A stretch of 64,000 nucleotides of DNA from Lamellibrachia columna (taxonomy: Eukaryota > Annelida > Polychaeta > Sabellida > Siboglinidae). The stretch lies in assembly GCA_963662155.1 (NCBI GenBank), contig OY759263.1, forward strand, positions 44,600,002-44,664,001, given 5' to 3'. How positions within the stretch are numbered: the stretch's first letter is position 1; each line of letters begins with the position of its first letter. Shown here piece by piece: positions 35,145-46,610 of this stretch. The notes under the pieces are model-generated. The model was given only the letters and a program-made list of their open reading frames with translations, had not been told where the DNA came from and ran no database searches. The translations under genes were made by a program, and so were the position numbers.

Positions 35145-35429
35145 TTACGTCTTCTTACCAGCTTTCTCGCTCACATTGCCACTGCTCTCCTTGTTGCTCT
35201 CTTCTTTGTTACCCTGCCCTGTCATCATCAAAATCATATGTCTTAACTCATTTACCTGCTCCTGCAGACATTTCGCTGTCTTACACCCCGTACACACGAA
35301 ATGAAAATCATCTGCCTGCACCTCAGCCCACGAATTTGCACACCCGGACTTTGCAAAGTCTATCCAGCTGTCGCAGCTAGAGCATGTCAAATTACGTTTC
35401 GCCTTTACTTGGCGTTTGCACGGCGCCAT
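35145..35429 (-). pseudogene. CR1 ORF1 PHD-like zinc finger (copy D)
   Basis: ATG at 35429 opens MAPCKRQVKAKRNLTCSSCD, then SWIDFAKSGC, ..W, FHFVCTGCK and a leucine-rich coil. The Cys/Cys-Cys-Cys/Cys spacing matches the PHD-like finger at the N-terminus of CR1 ORF1. After 94 codons the frame breaks, and near 35050 it meets the esterase C-terminal block DGLHLTGKGAAV. The esterase body (about 500 bp) is deleted. Confidence 0.78.
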
Positions 35430-36038
35430 GTTAGGAATTCAATTTATATTTGTTTATAATCAATTATGTTTACAATTTATACTAGGAAGTCTTCATAAAG
35501 ACTGTTTTTGTGTTGTAATACACACTTTATGCTATTTTACTTAGGTCTTAATTAAATTTACAACTACTGCCTTGCAACTTATTTTCTATGTAACAGCTGA
35601 CGACCGCAAAACGTAATATCGCTTGCGCTTTCAGTGACCTTATTTAAATTACACTGAATTACTACCTACGGCTAACGTTTAACAATAAATGTTGCTAAAA
35701 CAAAATATTCAGGTTCTCAATCTTTAATATGTACTAAATTATGTACAATAATATTATGTCTAGTATTATGTACCCAATCAACTGACCACAACAAACCTTA
35801 ATTATCGCTCACGTTACCGAGTCTTCGGAGATCTACTATATAAACTACCCTAAATTACTCCTATAGCTAAATTTTAACAGCGACTATTGCCTAAACAAGG
35901 TCTCTTGCAAGTTTATGTTTAATATACACGTAATAATAATAATACTTATCCGATCAATATTCCACGCTTTAGACAAATATCCAATCCACCAAATTCAATT
36001 CCGTGTTCTCCTCAAGATTTCCCAAGATGCAGCCTTCA

Positions 36039-36545
36039 TGTACATATCAGCCCTCCCAACAAAACTTCCCCACAAATCCAACTTCCTCTTCCCTACATAG
36101 CTTCTGGACTAGCATGTTAATTGCCATCCCCCGGCAATTTCGATATCTCTGACCCCTCCTTCCTATTACTGGTAAAATCCTTGACAGTATTACCTGCTCA
36201 ACCCACGTCTGCTTTAGTGTTCTGACCAACTGCTTGTATTTCCTAACAATGGCAGTTGTACCCTCCCTCTCTATATTATTTGTCACTACGTGAACTAAAA
36301 CAGATCCACCCTTGCCCGAACCCACGATGTTTTCTACCCTCTCAGTTATCGCCTCTATTTTGGCCCCAGGCAAGCAAACTACCACGTCATCTCCCTTGTT
36401 TAAGACTCTGTCGGTCTTCCTAACTATTGAGCCCCCACAAACACCCTCGCTCTCTTCCTCACCCCCTCTATCACTGCCTCAGAATAGCTCTCGCGATGGA
36501 TTCCTTCCATCACGTTCTGTCCTGCAGCCTTGTCACTTGGCATAC
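36039..36545 (-). pseudogene. CR1 ORF1 esterase (5' part of copy C/E)
   Basis: The minus strand shows VVCLPGAKIEAITERVENIV, GGSVLVHVVTNNIEREGTTA and RGMAINMLVQKLC. The GDS block near 36440 is damaged by a frameshift. Its 3' boundary at 36038 is the duplicated target of copy D; the same frame continues at 32430. Confidence 0.8.
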
Positions 36546-36679
36546 TGTTAAAAACTTAAATAATAAGTGCCATAAATTAACTTTATTTATGTTATTCATT
36601 ACTTTACAGTATACCAGCGGACGTTGTTTAAAATCCTCTTAGTTTCATTAGCTGGTTTCGATGCCATCGTCTAGTCATA

Positions 36680-36935
36680 AATTATGTGCCACTTACGTTT
36701 TATCTCTTCCAGCATTCCACGCATAATGTTGACAGTTTCTTCCAAGGACTGCAGTCGTGCCACATTCGCTTCGTCTGCATGCTCAGCTACAGGTGCCTTT
36801 TCAAGGGATCTGCTCAAGCAAAACCAACCAGAAAACAGACATGGTGCAAATGCACACGTATCCGATAGCTTCATTCGACCGTACATATGGTCAAACCTGT
36901 CTTAGCGACCGCTCAAGGGATGGTCAAAAATAATA
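36680..36935 (-). repeat. Dispersed repeat with possible coiled-coil frame (copy 2)
   Basis: It is homologous to 29030-29335 (see there) and adjacent to the 5' truncation of CR1 C/E. A 71-codon minus frame contains RLQSLEETVNIMRGMLEEIK. A third partial copy is at 37396-37450. Confidence 0.5.
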
Positions 36936-36949
36936 CAGGAGTTGACTGT

Positions 36950-37026
36950 GATATATATATATATACACGTATATATATATACACATATATATATAAAATA
37001 TATATATACACATATATATAAAACTA
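36950..37026. repeat. TA/TACA-rich microsatellite
   Basis: Alternating ATATAT and ACACGT/ACACAT blocks. The remainder to about 38000 holds no recognised gene apart from the short repeat at 37396-37450. Confidence 0.85.
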
Positions 37027-38626
37027 ATAACTCATATCGCATATGTGATGAAAAATGGAAACGTGTCACTCCATCAAAGGTTACAAGTCGCTTCACCTCA
37101 TATCATACCTGATACATATATCCTACAAAAAACTGAAATAATAAATGCTCTACATAATCATTATTTTTGTTATTCATGTTACTCGGAAAGGAATCTGAAA
37201 ATAAAAGAAAATTAGCCAGAATGTTGCTAGATATTTCATATAGTTTGTATGATATAATATGTAATTGTCATATTAACTAATTACGTGGCATTTTTAATCA
37301 TTTAGAAGTAAAAGCTGCTGACAGTAAGCATAACATCTAACAAGCTTTAATACATTTTGCTAGTAGCGACACATAGGTTACAAGGCTGAGAACATTTCAG
37401 AAAACAGACTAGATCATGGTGCAAAAGCACACGTATCCGATAGCTTCATTCGACCATCAGGCCGAGAAGAAATTGAATTGTTCATGAACACACGACTGCA
37501 TACAGGTGTGGAATAGCTATTTCATTTACAGTATGAACTCTCTGGGCCTTGCATCCTACCAATGAAGATTTTATAATATTTGGGTATCACGCCCAAAAAC
37601 ACAATTACAGTAAACTGCAACCAATAAAGTACATTCTAGCAGCACAAGACTTCCAATTGACGTAAAATCACAGACTATAGTCACAGTTACAGAAACGAAA
37701 AATGCGAAATATTTCCTACCTCAAATACTTATACATCTTGGCATTCTCAAACTGTTGTAACTCTGTTCTCTCTTTTCTGTCTACTGTGGAATCTTGTTCA
37801 GGAGGATCTGAAGTTTCAACAAATGCAGGGCAATCTGTCACAGTGCAAAGTGTCAACATCCCCCAAATCTTGGCCTGTGCTACCCAACTACACATGTTTA
37901 ACTCATAATTGATTTTAATAATGAATCTACTACTGCAATGACATTACGTGACCAAACGATATTACGTATCATTCAAACGATGCATCGTCTGTTCTTAAAT
38001 AATATGCCACCTACTTCCACATTTCCGCAGCAGCAGCAGCCACAGCAGTCTACACAACTGGTAGACGTACACCAATGTTGAAAATGGCGGCGGCACGTCG
38101 ATGCATCTTTCATATTCCCTTACAAGACTGCGGAAGTAGAAGTGCCACAATTTCTTCTTTTCATCATGGATTCGGGTGATGGAATGGCTGATGAAAACAG
38201 AGAGATACGCTTAGGACTTGATGCAACCATAATTATCGTTAACACATTAAAGATGGTTGCTAACCCTACGTTGTGCTAGGAGACAATCGCTCCAGCAGCA
38301 GACTTTGTCCTTCTAAACATTGGCAACATGTATTAGGAGAGCATGAAACACGATTCAAATTATAGTTTTTTAGAAAAAAGTAATACAATTCATGTTATCA
38401 TTTCGGGGTTGAGTGTTCAAACAATCAAATACTGAAACGACAGCAACGGAAGTGAATCCACGCATCAAAGGCAATCGCGCCATATAGAGCCAACATAGCT
38501 AGAACTACGAACTTTGGTGAACGCGTAGCTGTTATCGTATAATTGTTTTGTCAATTCCATGAACACAGAGTACGTGTTATTAGGCAAATAAAAGAGCCAG
38601 AAGCACCAGCCAAACTAGCACTGGAG

Positions 38627-38990
38627 GCGCGGTGGCGTAGTGGTTAGAACATCGGACTCTCAATCGAGAGAACCTGGGTTCGAATCCTCTTGCTGCCGTT
38701 ACGAAGCTTGGGAATTTCGTTTAATCCACGTTGCCGCAGTTCGCTCAGCTGTATAAATAAGTATCTAGCCATAGGCATTGGTGGGTATATGGGCATGGAT
38801 ATCGTGCAGTAATTGCATTTGCAGCGTGGATAAATGTTTCACAGATAAGTCCAGTTGGAGTTGGAATGAACAGGTCTGCACGAGTGAAGTGAAAAGCGTT
38901 GTGAGCGGTCCCATGGACTGGCTACCACGCTATATTAGAACTTCCCTTTACATTTACTGTGCGAGCGTTAGTTTTTTTGGGGGATGATAT
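38627..38990 (+). mobile_element. tRNA-derived SINE
   Basis: The head has a consensus A box (TGGCGTAGTGG, 38633-38643) and a perfect B box (GGTTCGAATCC, 38678-38688) at tRNA-like spacing, but the acceptor and T stems do not pair, so it is not a working tRNA. Downstream, TTTAATCCACGTTGCC then CTCAGCTGTATAAATAAGTA resembles the conserved central domain of many marine-invertebrate SINEs. A divergent tail follows. Confidence 0.68.
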
Positions 38991-39219
38991 GACGTAAACA
39001 TCACGATAGAAACAACAAAAGTAACAGGAAGGCATTAAATGCTTTGGAATGATAAATGTTCATTCTTCTGATGAGAAAATATTTTGTTTCATATTTACAC
39101 ACATGCACACGTGCTTGCGCGCATGTTCGTGCGTGTGTGCGCCCGCAAGCACACACACATATAATGTGTGTGTGTAGATATATATATATATTCACACACA
39201 TGCATGCATACATATATAC

Positions 39220-39660
39220 ATTCAAACATACACACAAACATACATACAAATATACACACATACGTACACATATAATATATATGGTCATTTCTCACCAAAC
39301 GTTCACAAACGGTGTTTAAGACCATTGATTCTTCAATAAACGGAGTAGACGGTTGAGATCAGGTCGTACGTATGCGTCTTGTTTAGGACTTTTATATATG
39401 TACCATATATATATATTATATATGCATATAAATATATATTCACACACACACATATACATACATACAAACATTCACACAAACATACATACAAATATACACA
39501 CATACGTACACATATAATATATATGGTAATTTTTCACAAAACGTTCACAAACAGTGTTTAAGACCATTGATCCTTCAGTAAACGGAGTAGACGGTTGAGA
39601 TCAGGTCGTACGTATGCGTCTTGTTTAGGACTTTTTGGGAACCGTACTTTTATATATGTA
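39220..39660 (+). repeat. Two-copy tandem duplication, about 240 bp
   Basis: The segment with ATATAATATATATGGTAATT, TTCACAAACAGTGTTTAAG and CGGAGTAGACGGTTGAGATC occurs twice (starting about 39227 and 39470), nearly identical. Both copies contain TCAGGTCGTACGTATGCGTC. CA/TA-rich tracts precede each copy. Confidence 0.85.
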
Positions 39661-40419
39661 CCATGAAAACGCTGAGTACTGTCTCCAATAAATGGGTAAT
39701 TTTTGCTCCTTTTTTTGTACAATATATACACGATGACGTCTTTAAAACAGTTTTTATTATTCGAACCACCTATGTAAGACATACAGTTAATAGCAATCTA
39801 TAATGACATATATTAACATTTCAGGTCAAATCCTTGAATTTTCCTGATTATTTTATATTGGGGAAGTTTTTATGAAACCGTACGTCGGATTACTTCATAC
39901 GTGCAAATGCAGTACACAATATCACATAATAACATCCATTTATCAGAAACGGTGGAACATTGGTTAGAATAAGTATTACTATTACACATATATTATACAC
40001 AGACTTCTTATAGACATATATTAAGAAACTGGTTTTGTTAACAGAGGCAGGATTTTTCCCGGACCCAAATTCAACAAGCGATAAAAGGGAGTTTGTTTAC
40101 AGGTCGTGAATTAAACTGGTGTACCAAACTATCGTTTACATTGTTAAATATATATATTAGATAAAGTGATACATTTACATAAATTACATATATAAGGTAA
40201 TATCTGACATAGTTGTAGTAAACGTTTCGGTAAAAAGGAGTTAACAGCAGGATTAAACGTAAGTTGGTATACACTGACTTCGTTGTTTTGTTTACACAGT
40301 GTTCTAGCGTAGTAGAAAATACATAGTCAGCAAGTATATTAGCCTAAAGTGTTCTTTTGAACACAAAAACCACCTTATTCAAGGCTAACATAGCAATCAA
40401 ATTAAGACTAAATTTTTTT

Positions 40420-41685
40420 ATGGCGCCGTGCAAACGGCAGGTAAAGGCCACCAGGCATTTAATATGTAGCAGTTGCAGCAACTGGGTGGACTTCGTCAAG
40501 TCCGGGTGTGAGAAGTCCTGGACTGAGGTTCAGGCGGATAGTTTTAGTTTTGAGTGTAGGGGATGTACTATGATAAAGGAACTTGGGGGGAGTTAGAACA
40601 GCTGAGGCTGCTCGTTGTGGCAGTGATGGGAAGGGAGCAGGTGTTGTGCCAGTGGTTCTGGTGGGGGGACAGTAGATGATAAAGTGGGGGAAGACGACGA
40701 GAGAGATGCTAGGGAGAGCTCACCTCAGCCTGGGAGGAGGCTGAGAGAAGGTAAGGTGACAGGTCGTAGGGAGACAGGACGTAAGGAGACAGTGCGTAGG
40801 GAGACAGGATGAAAGGAGACGAGAAGGAAAGAAATGGGAGGGAAGACAAATGGATCGAAGGAAAGGGGAGTAGGGGAGACAGTACCGAAGGAGTCAGGGG
40901 GGGACGGAGACGATAGTTAAGGCGATGGGAGTGAGGGAGACGGGAGGGAAGGTATCAGGAGGGAAGGCAACAGGAGCGCAAGTTAGCCAGGAGATGGGAG
41001 GGAAAGGTGACAGGTTGATGAGTGAGAGAGAGCTTGATAACAGTCTGCCACCAAGTGACAAGGCTGCAGGACAGAATGTGATGGAGGGGATCCATCGGAA
41101 GAGCTATTCCGAGGCAATGATAGAGGGGGTGAGAAAGAGAGCGAGGGTGTTTGTGGGGTACTGAATAGTTATGAAGACCGACAGAGTCTTAAACAAGGGA
41201 GATGACGTGATAGTTTGCTTGCCTGGGGCCAAAATAGAGGGGATAACTGAGAGGGTAGAAAACATCGTGGGTTCGGGCAAGGGTGGATCCGTTTTAGTAC
41301 ACGTAGGGACAAATAACGTAGAGAGGGAGGGTACAACTGCTATAGTTAGGAAATACAGGAATTTGGTCAGAACACTAAAGCAGACGCGGGTTGAGCAGGT
41401 AATACTGTCAGGGATTTTACCAGTAATAGGAAGGAGGGGTCATAGATACTGAAATTGCCGTGGGATGGCAATTAACATGCTAGTCGAGAAGCTATGTAGG
41501 GAAGAGGAAGTTGGTTTTGTGGATTTGTGGGGAAGTTTTGTTGGAAGGGCTGATATGTACATGAAGGACGGGCTTCATCTAAGTGGAAAGGGGGCAGGAG
41601 TATTTGCGGATGGACTCACAGCAGCAGTAGACAGTGGCATGGGTAGCATAACTAATATTTTTGGTAGTAAACACTATTTAAACTA
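40420..41685 (+). pseudogene. CR1 ORF1: PHD-like finger, purine-rich spacer, esterase (copy F)
   Basis: ATG at 40420 starts MAPCKRQVKATRHLICSSCS, with NWVDFVKSGCEK and FSFECRGC completing the finger. A 250-bp polypurine spacer of AAGGAGAC-like repeats follows (Lys/Glu/Thr/Gly-rich when translated). The esterase follows (VVCLPGAKIEGI-like, VLVHVGTNNVEREGTTA, KDGLHLSGKGAGVFADGL) and ends ..NIFGSKHYLN and a stop at 41686. The GDS block has a stop, and several frameshifts break the spacer. Confidence 0.82.
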
Positions 41686-42912
41686 GAAGCTCAGGGGGGT
41701 TACTTAGATATGCCTCAAGCAGGACAAGAGGCCACTAGTACAGATAAACCAATAACAAAATGTCCGAAAAACACGTCTGAAGCAGGTTGTAGATGCGTGT
41801 TTAAATACTAGGAGTATAGTAATTAAGAAAAACGAATTAAACAGTATGGTAGAAGATACTGACCCTCACATAATTGGTATTACTGAATCATGGGCCAACA
41901 CAGACATAACAGATGCTGAATTAGGATTGACAGGATACGTAATGTTTAGGAGAGATCGAATGGGAAGAAGGGGAGGGGGAGTTATTTTATATGTTAAAGA
42001 ATCTATTCAGGCTTACAAAATAAAATTAGAAAGGAAAGCAGATTACGATGAAGCTGTTTGGTGCAAAATAGTTTCAGGAAATTCAAAATTAACTATTCGA
42101 TTAGTTTACCGAAGAGAAACTTCCACAAAGGTAACTTTAAAGATATGAGAAAATACTTAGCAAAGCTAGGTTGAAATAACATGCTGATGAATAAGACCGC
42201 AATTGAAAGTTGGAATATTCTAAAATATGAAATTGAGAGTATCATCGATAAATTTGTTCCCTTGATAAAACAAGGAAAACGGTCTAGAAAGAAACACTTG
42301 TCAAAAGAAGCTATTAGAAAAATATATTTTAAGCAAACTATGTGGAGGGTTTATAGGCATACCAGAAAGGATGAAGACTATGCAAATTACAAAGAGGCAC
42401 TTAACCTAGCTACAACTGAAATTAGAAAATCTAAAAGAACCTTTGAAAAAAATTGGCAGGTATATTAAAAAATGACAGCAAGAGTTTCTATGCTTATGTA
42501 AGGAGTAAACAGAAAGTTCGAGATAAGGTCGGACCACTGGAAAACAACAGGGGAAACATAATTTCAGACGGGTTTCAAATGGCAGAGGTCCTGAATGAGT
42601 ATTTCAGCTCAGTTTTTACCACAGAAGATATCAGCTCACTTCCAGTCCCATTTACTAAATTTGAGGGCAATAAATCAGAACATTTAGGGCAGGGGTCGGC
42701 AACCTGCGGCCCGCGGGCCATCTGCGGTCCGCGTAGCTATTTCATGCGGCCCCCGGACTGAGAACGATATTGTGCAAAATACGGCCCGTCCCCGTGATAT
42801 TGGTTCACAAAATAACATTTCCACGTGATGAACATAATAATATACCAAATATGTATATTTACTTCCTTTAATATTTAATGAATTCACTTTTGCGTGTGCA
42901 GACATGTAAGTA

Positions 42913-44379
42913 GGGTAACCTGGGGCAGCGCGGCCGTCCTAAGGAACACGTACACCATTAAACAACTTTAATTTGTATTTAATATCCTCACAGTTTTGAC
43001 AGATCTGTGTTACCCATTGGAAAATTATTGTCAGTAAATAAACAACCTAGCTAGGTTGCATTTGAAAAATAGTACATATCCCAAAAAGCAGGCAGGTCCT
43101 CTGTATGTTGCAACACGGTACGTCTATAACCCCCTCCCCGTGGTTTTTACTTATATGAACGAACTATTGCCCGAAATTAAAGTGTATGTGTATATATATA
43201 TATATATATATACAAATGGTATGATAGTAATATATCAGGCCATTATGGTTGTTGAAGTTAAATGGGAGTTAACATATAATACATACCTTGCAATCCATGC
43301 ATAATATAATATTGGTTTGGTAATATTCCATCATAATTACAGCCTACGGGCTAGCAGAATGTAAATTATGCAATGGTCGTATTATAGTCAATGTATTAAA
43401 CATAATTGGTCATGTGTAATACATTTTACACATTGTGACCACGTGTATGTGTGTGTAGGATAAGACATAGGGACCGTCTTGCCCCATATACATGGGGACC
43501 GCCTTGCCCCACATACATGGGGACCGTCTTGCCCCACATACATGGGGACCGTCTTGCCCCACATACGTGGGGACCGCCTTGCCCCACATACGTGGGGACC
43601 ATCTTGCCCCACATACATGGGGACCGTCTTGTCCCACATACATGGGGAACGCCTTGCCCCACATGCATGGGGACTGCCTTGCCCCACATACATGGGGACC
43701 GCCTTGTCCCACATACATGGGGACCGCCTTGCCCCACATGCATGGGGACCGCCTTGCCCCACATACATGGGAACCGTCTTGTCCCACATGCATGGGGACC
43801 GTCTTGTCCCACATGCATGGGGACCGCCTTGCCCCACATGCATGGGGACCGCCTTTCCCCACATACATGGGGACCGCCTTGCCCCACATACATGGGGACC
43901 GCCTTGTCCCACATACATGGGGACCGCCTTGCCCCACATGCATGGGGACCGCCTTGCCCCACATACATGGGGACCGCCTTGCCCCACATACATGGGGACC
44001 GCCTTGCCCCAAAGACGCAACGATTACGATGTATACAAAGCACAACACACTATTCCCCATTTTGTATTGTTTGATCTGTCAACTGATTAATACTATTATC
44101 ATGTCACCAATTAAGTCCATGATTCATGATTCACACCGCTGTAGGAGTTTCGCCATTTTTCTATTAGCAAAATATTAGATCAATGTATATAATAGTGCAT
44201 ATAAAAGTTTAAAAACACACTGATTTAATTACGTCTGTCTCGTGTTGCTGAGCTTTCGGACGGGTATCAAATAGAATTAGCTTCATTTTGCACCAGATTT
44301 GGAACTTTCAGAGTTATATATTTTAAGTACGTGATGGGGGCCGTCTTACCTCTAGGGACAGTGTTGCCCCGGGTTACCC
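42913..44379. mobile_element. pogo-family non-autonomous element nested in the hAT
   Basis: Inverted ends GGGTAACCTGGGGCA and TGCCCCGGGTTACCC lie between TA dinucleotides (42911-42912, 44380-44381), as expected for Tc1/mariner-pogo insertions. The first 270 bp, including TGTTACCCATT and ATGAACGAACTATTGCCCG at 43155, and also AATATTCCATCATAATTACAG (near 43326), match the element at 11695-13729. It is therefore a deletion derivative that has lost the transposase and expanded a 25-bp array. Confidence 0.85.
43470..44013 (+). repeat. 25-bp minisatellite inside the pogo derivative
   Basis: About 21 units of GGGGACCGCCTTGCCCCACA plus TACAT, with variants CGTC, GTCCC and TGCAT. Its complement contains GGGGCAAGGCGGTCCCC, which differs at one base from the element's subterminal GGGGCAACGCGGTCCCC (11705-11721), so the array probably arose from terminal sequence. 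All frames are open only because of the repeat. Confidence 0.93.
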
Positions 44380-44965
44380 TACTACCTTATTTGTGTATAA
44401 ACGATAATGTGTTGTTTTGAATAACGTTTGTCGCCTGCCAGCGAAATGGCGAACGGAGTTGTACGCTGATGGAAAAGGTTCAAGACTAAGCAGGTGCCAA
44501 GCAAAGCTCTTCAGGGCACACTCCATCATCCAACGGGAAATACCGTGTGGCAAGTCGATGAAATTGCAGAACGTAATAGGCGTAGCTGTGAAGACTAAAC
44601 TGTGTTCGCTCTCGCTGTCTAAACTACTGGTAGTTCCATCACCTTATGGCCGAAATGAATGCACGATATGAAGAATTCCTGTAGTACGCCGAAGTGAGCT
44701 GAGGCTCGCAGGAACAAGTCTGCAGCCAGGTGTGGGCCACTTAAATTGGTGGCGCAGCAACATCACCAGCACCATGCCTCAGTGTCACACGGGTCAACAT
44801 CACCAGCAACAGGCCTCAGTGTCACAGGGTCAATATGACATCAGTGGCATGCTAAGAACACATAATTATATATATATATATGGACGTGCTATTTACAACA
44901 GTGCATGGTCAATACAACTGCTAGACACAAGGTATATAATTGCATTGTGCCAGTTACCACGAGTA

Positions 44966-45021
<56 letters not shown>

Positions 45022-45022
45022 T
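44966..45022 (+). repeat. (GTGC)n microsatellite in the hAT right arm
   Basis: About 14 units of GTGC/GCGT just inside the right hAT terminus. It is the same unit type as 15449-15600. Confidence 0.95.
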
Positions 45023-45093
45023 GGCCCGCTAACCTATTCAAAGTCACTTATTTGGCCCTCCATTCAAAAAGGTTGCCGACCCCTGATTTAGGG

Positions 45094-46610
45094 CAACTAT
45101 TTGTAACTCCTGAAATGATAGCACAGAAAATTAAGAAGAAGAAAGATAATAAATCACCTGGAGTTGATGGGATACCACAAAAACTGCTTAAGGAAATTGT
45201 TGAGCAAATTAGTAAACCACTTGCAAAATTGTTTAATTTGTCACTAGAAGAAGGAATAGTTCCTTCAGAATGGAAAGAAGCAAATATTACGCCGCTATTT
45301 AAGAAGGGATCGAGGAACAAGCCAGAGAATTACAGACCAGTGAGTTTAACATCAGTTGTATGTAAATTACTCGAAACATTAATTAGAGACCACATGGTGG
45401 AATTCCTTGTGAAACATAAATTAATAAATACATCTCAACATGGGTTCCTAAAAGCAAGGTCATGTCTAACCAATCTCTTATGTTTTTGGAAGAAATTACA
45501 AAGTGGGTAGATGACGGGTCACCAGTGGTTGTTGTCTATTAAATTTTCAGAAAGCTTTCGATAAAGTGCCACATCAAAGATTGTTACTTAAACTAAAAGC
45601 CCATGGTATAGGTAATGATGTAATCAACTGGATAAAAAAGTGGCTTACAAACAGAAGACAGAGAGTAATAGTAGATGGTGAGATTTCAAACTGGAAATCG
45701 GTTTTGTGTGGGGTACCACAGGGATCAGTATTAGGTCCTATACTGTTTTTAATATATATATATACATGATTTAGAAGATGACATATCTAGCAAAGTACTC
45801 AAATTTGCAGATGACACAAAAGTATTCAGAAAGGTTACTAATGATACAGATAAACAAAGTTTACAGGATGATCCAGATAAATTAGTTAAATGGTCAGAAA
45901 AATGGCAAATGTTATTCAATTTTGGGAAGTGTAAGTGTATACACATAGGACATGGTAACATGGACAAAGAATATAAAAATGGGGATGCTGTACTAGGTAG
46001 AACCACACAAGAAAAGGACTTAGGAGTAACATTTAGTGCTGACATGAAAGTTTCAGAGCAATGTGGGATTGCTGTTTCGAAAGAAAATCAAATTCTAGGG
46101 CTAATTAGGAGAACTATCATGTATAAGGAGAAACAGCTAATTGTACCCCTGTACAAAGCAATAGTTAGACCACATATGGAATATTGTATTCAAGCATGGA
46201 GGCCGTATCGTAAAAAGGACATAGACAAGCTAAAAAAATACAACGAAGAGCAACTAAAATGATTCCAGAATTGAGAGACCTTAGTTACGAAAGTCATATA
46301 TTACAATGTGGTTTGACAACACTAGAGACCAGGATACTAAGAGGAGACCAAATAGAAGTGTTCAAAATAGTGAATGGTTATGAGGATGTTGATAGGAATA
46401 TGTTCTTCAAACTTAAAGGCAGTAGAACCAGAGGACACAAAACAGCATTAGTTAAGGAGCAGTGTAGGTTGGACATGAGAAAGTACTCTTTCTCAGAGGG
46501 TGATAAATGAATGGAACAAACTGCCAAATTATTGTGTTAATGCTAGTAGTGTGAATATGTTTAAAAATAGAATTGACAGATATCTTATAAGGGCGGGCTA
46601 CACATAGATG
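45094..46610 (+). pseudogene. CR1 ORF2 reverse transcriptase (copy F, right of the hAT)
   Basis: After the target duplication the frame resumes with FVTPEMIAQKIKKKKDNKSP then GVDGIP. It continues with KARSCLTNLLCFWKK (frameshift), KVPHQRLLLKLKAHGIGNDV, CGVPQGSVLGPILFLIYI (frameshift at 45760), KFADDTKVF, PHMEYCIQAWRPY and the C-terminal domain to ..IRRAGYT-like end at 46605. FADD is intact, but at least four frameshifts are present. Confidence 0.87.

Larger units (their letters stand above)
32431..36032 (-). mobile_element. CR1-type LINE copy D, 3602 bp, inserted into copy C/E
   Basis: The 3' end at 32431 carries TCTTGTTAAATCT. ORF2 RT (32498-34152), endonuclease (34264-34850), ORF1 tail and PHD finger (35145-35429) and a 5' UTR to 36032 follow. 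It is flanked by the 6-bp duplication CCTTCA. The 5' UTR differs from that of copies F and G, so it may belong to another subfamily. ORF1 lost its esterase and the endonuclease lost its C-terminus by internal deletion. Confidence 0.88.
29365..36545 (-). mobile_element. CR1-type LINE copy C/E, interrupted by copy D
   Basis: The element's 3' end is at about 29365 (TCTTGATAA repeats instead of poly(A)). RT is at 29624-31070, endonuclease at 31423-32318 and the ORF1 C-terminus reaches 32430. It resumes at 36033 exactly where the ORF1 esterase left off (ATGTACATGAAGG) and continues to a 5' truncation near 36545. CCTTCA at 32425-32430 and 36033-36038 is the target duplication made when copy D inserted. 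This is the best-preserved ORF2 in the window, though stops remain. Confidence 0.88.
42690..45085. mobile_element. hAT-type DNA transposon, 2396 bp, non-autonomous
   Basis: The left end CAGGGGTCGGCAACCTGCGG and the inverted right end (..AGGTTGCCGACCCCTG) form hAT TIRs. The perfect 8-bp duplication ATTTAGGG flanks it (42682-42689 and 45086-45093). Removing it restores the CR1 frame SEHLGQLFVTPEM. No hAT transposase was recognised. It contains the pogo-family element 42913-44379 and a GTGC tract at 44966-45022. Confidence 0.93.

Noticed and set aside
38627..38700. A functional tRNA gene
   Set aside because: The A and B boxes are good, but acceptor and T stems do not pair and SINE-like sequence follows, so a SINE is more likely.
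43388..44178. Six overlapping frames of over 200 codons
   Set aside because: They come from the 25-bp array; all frames cycle through the same peptides.
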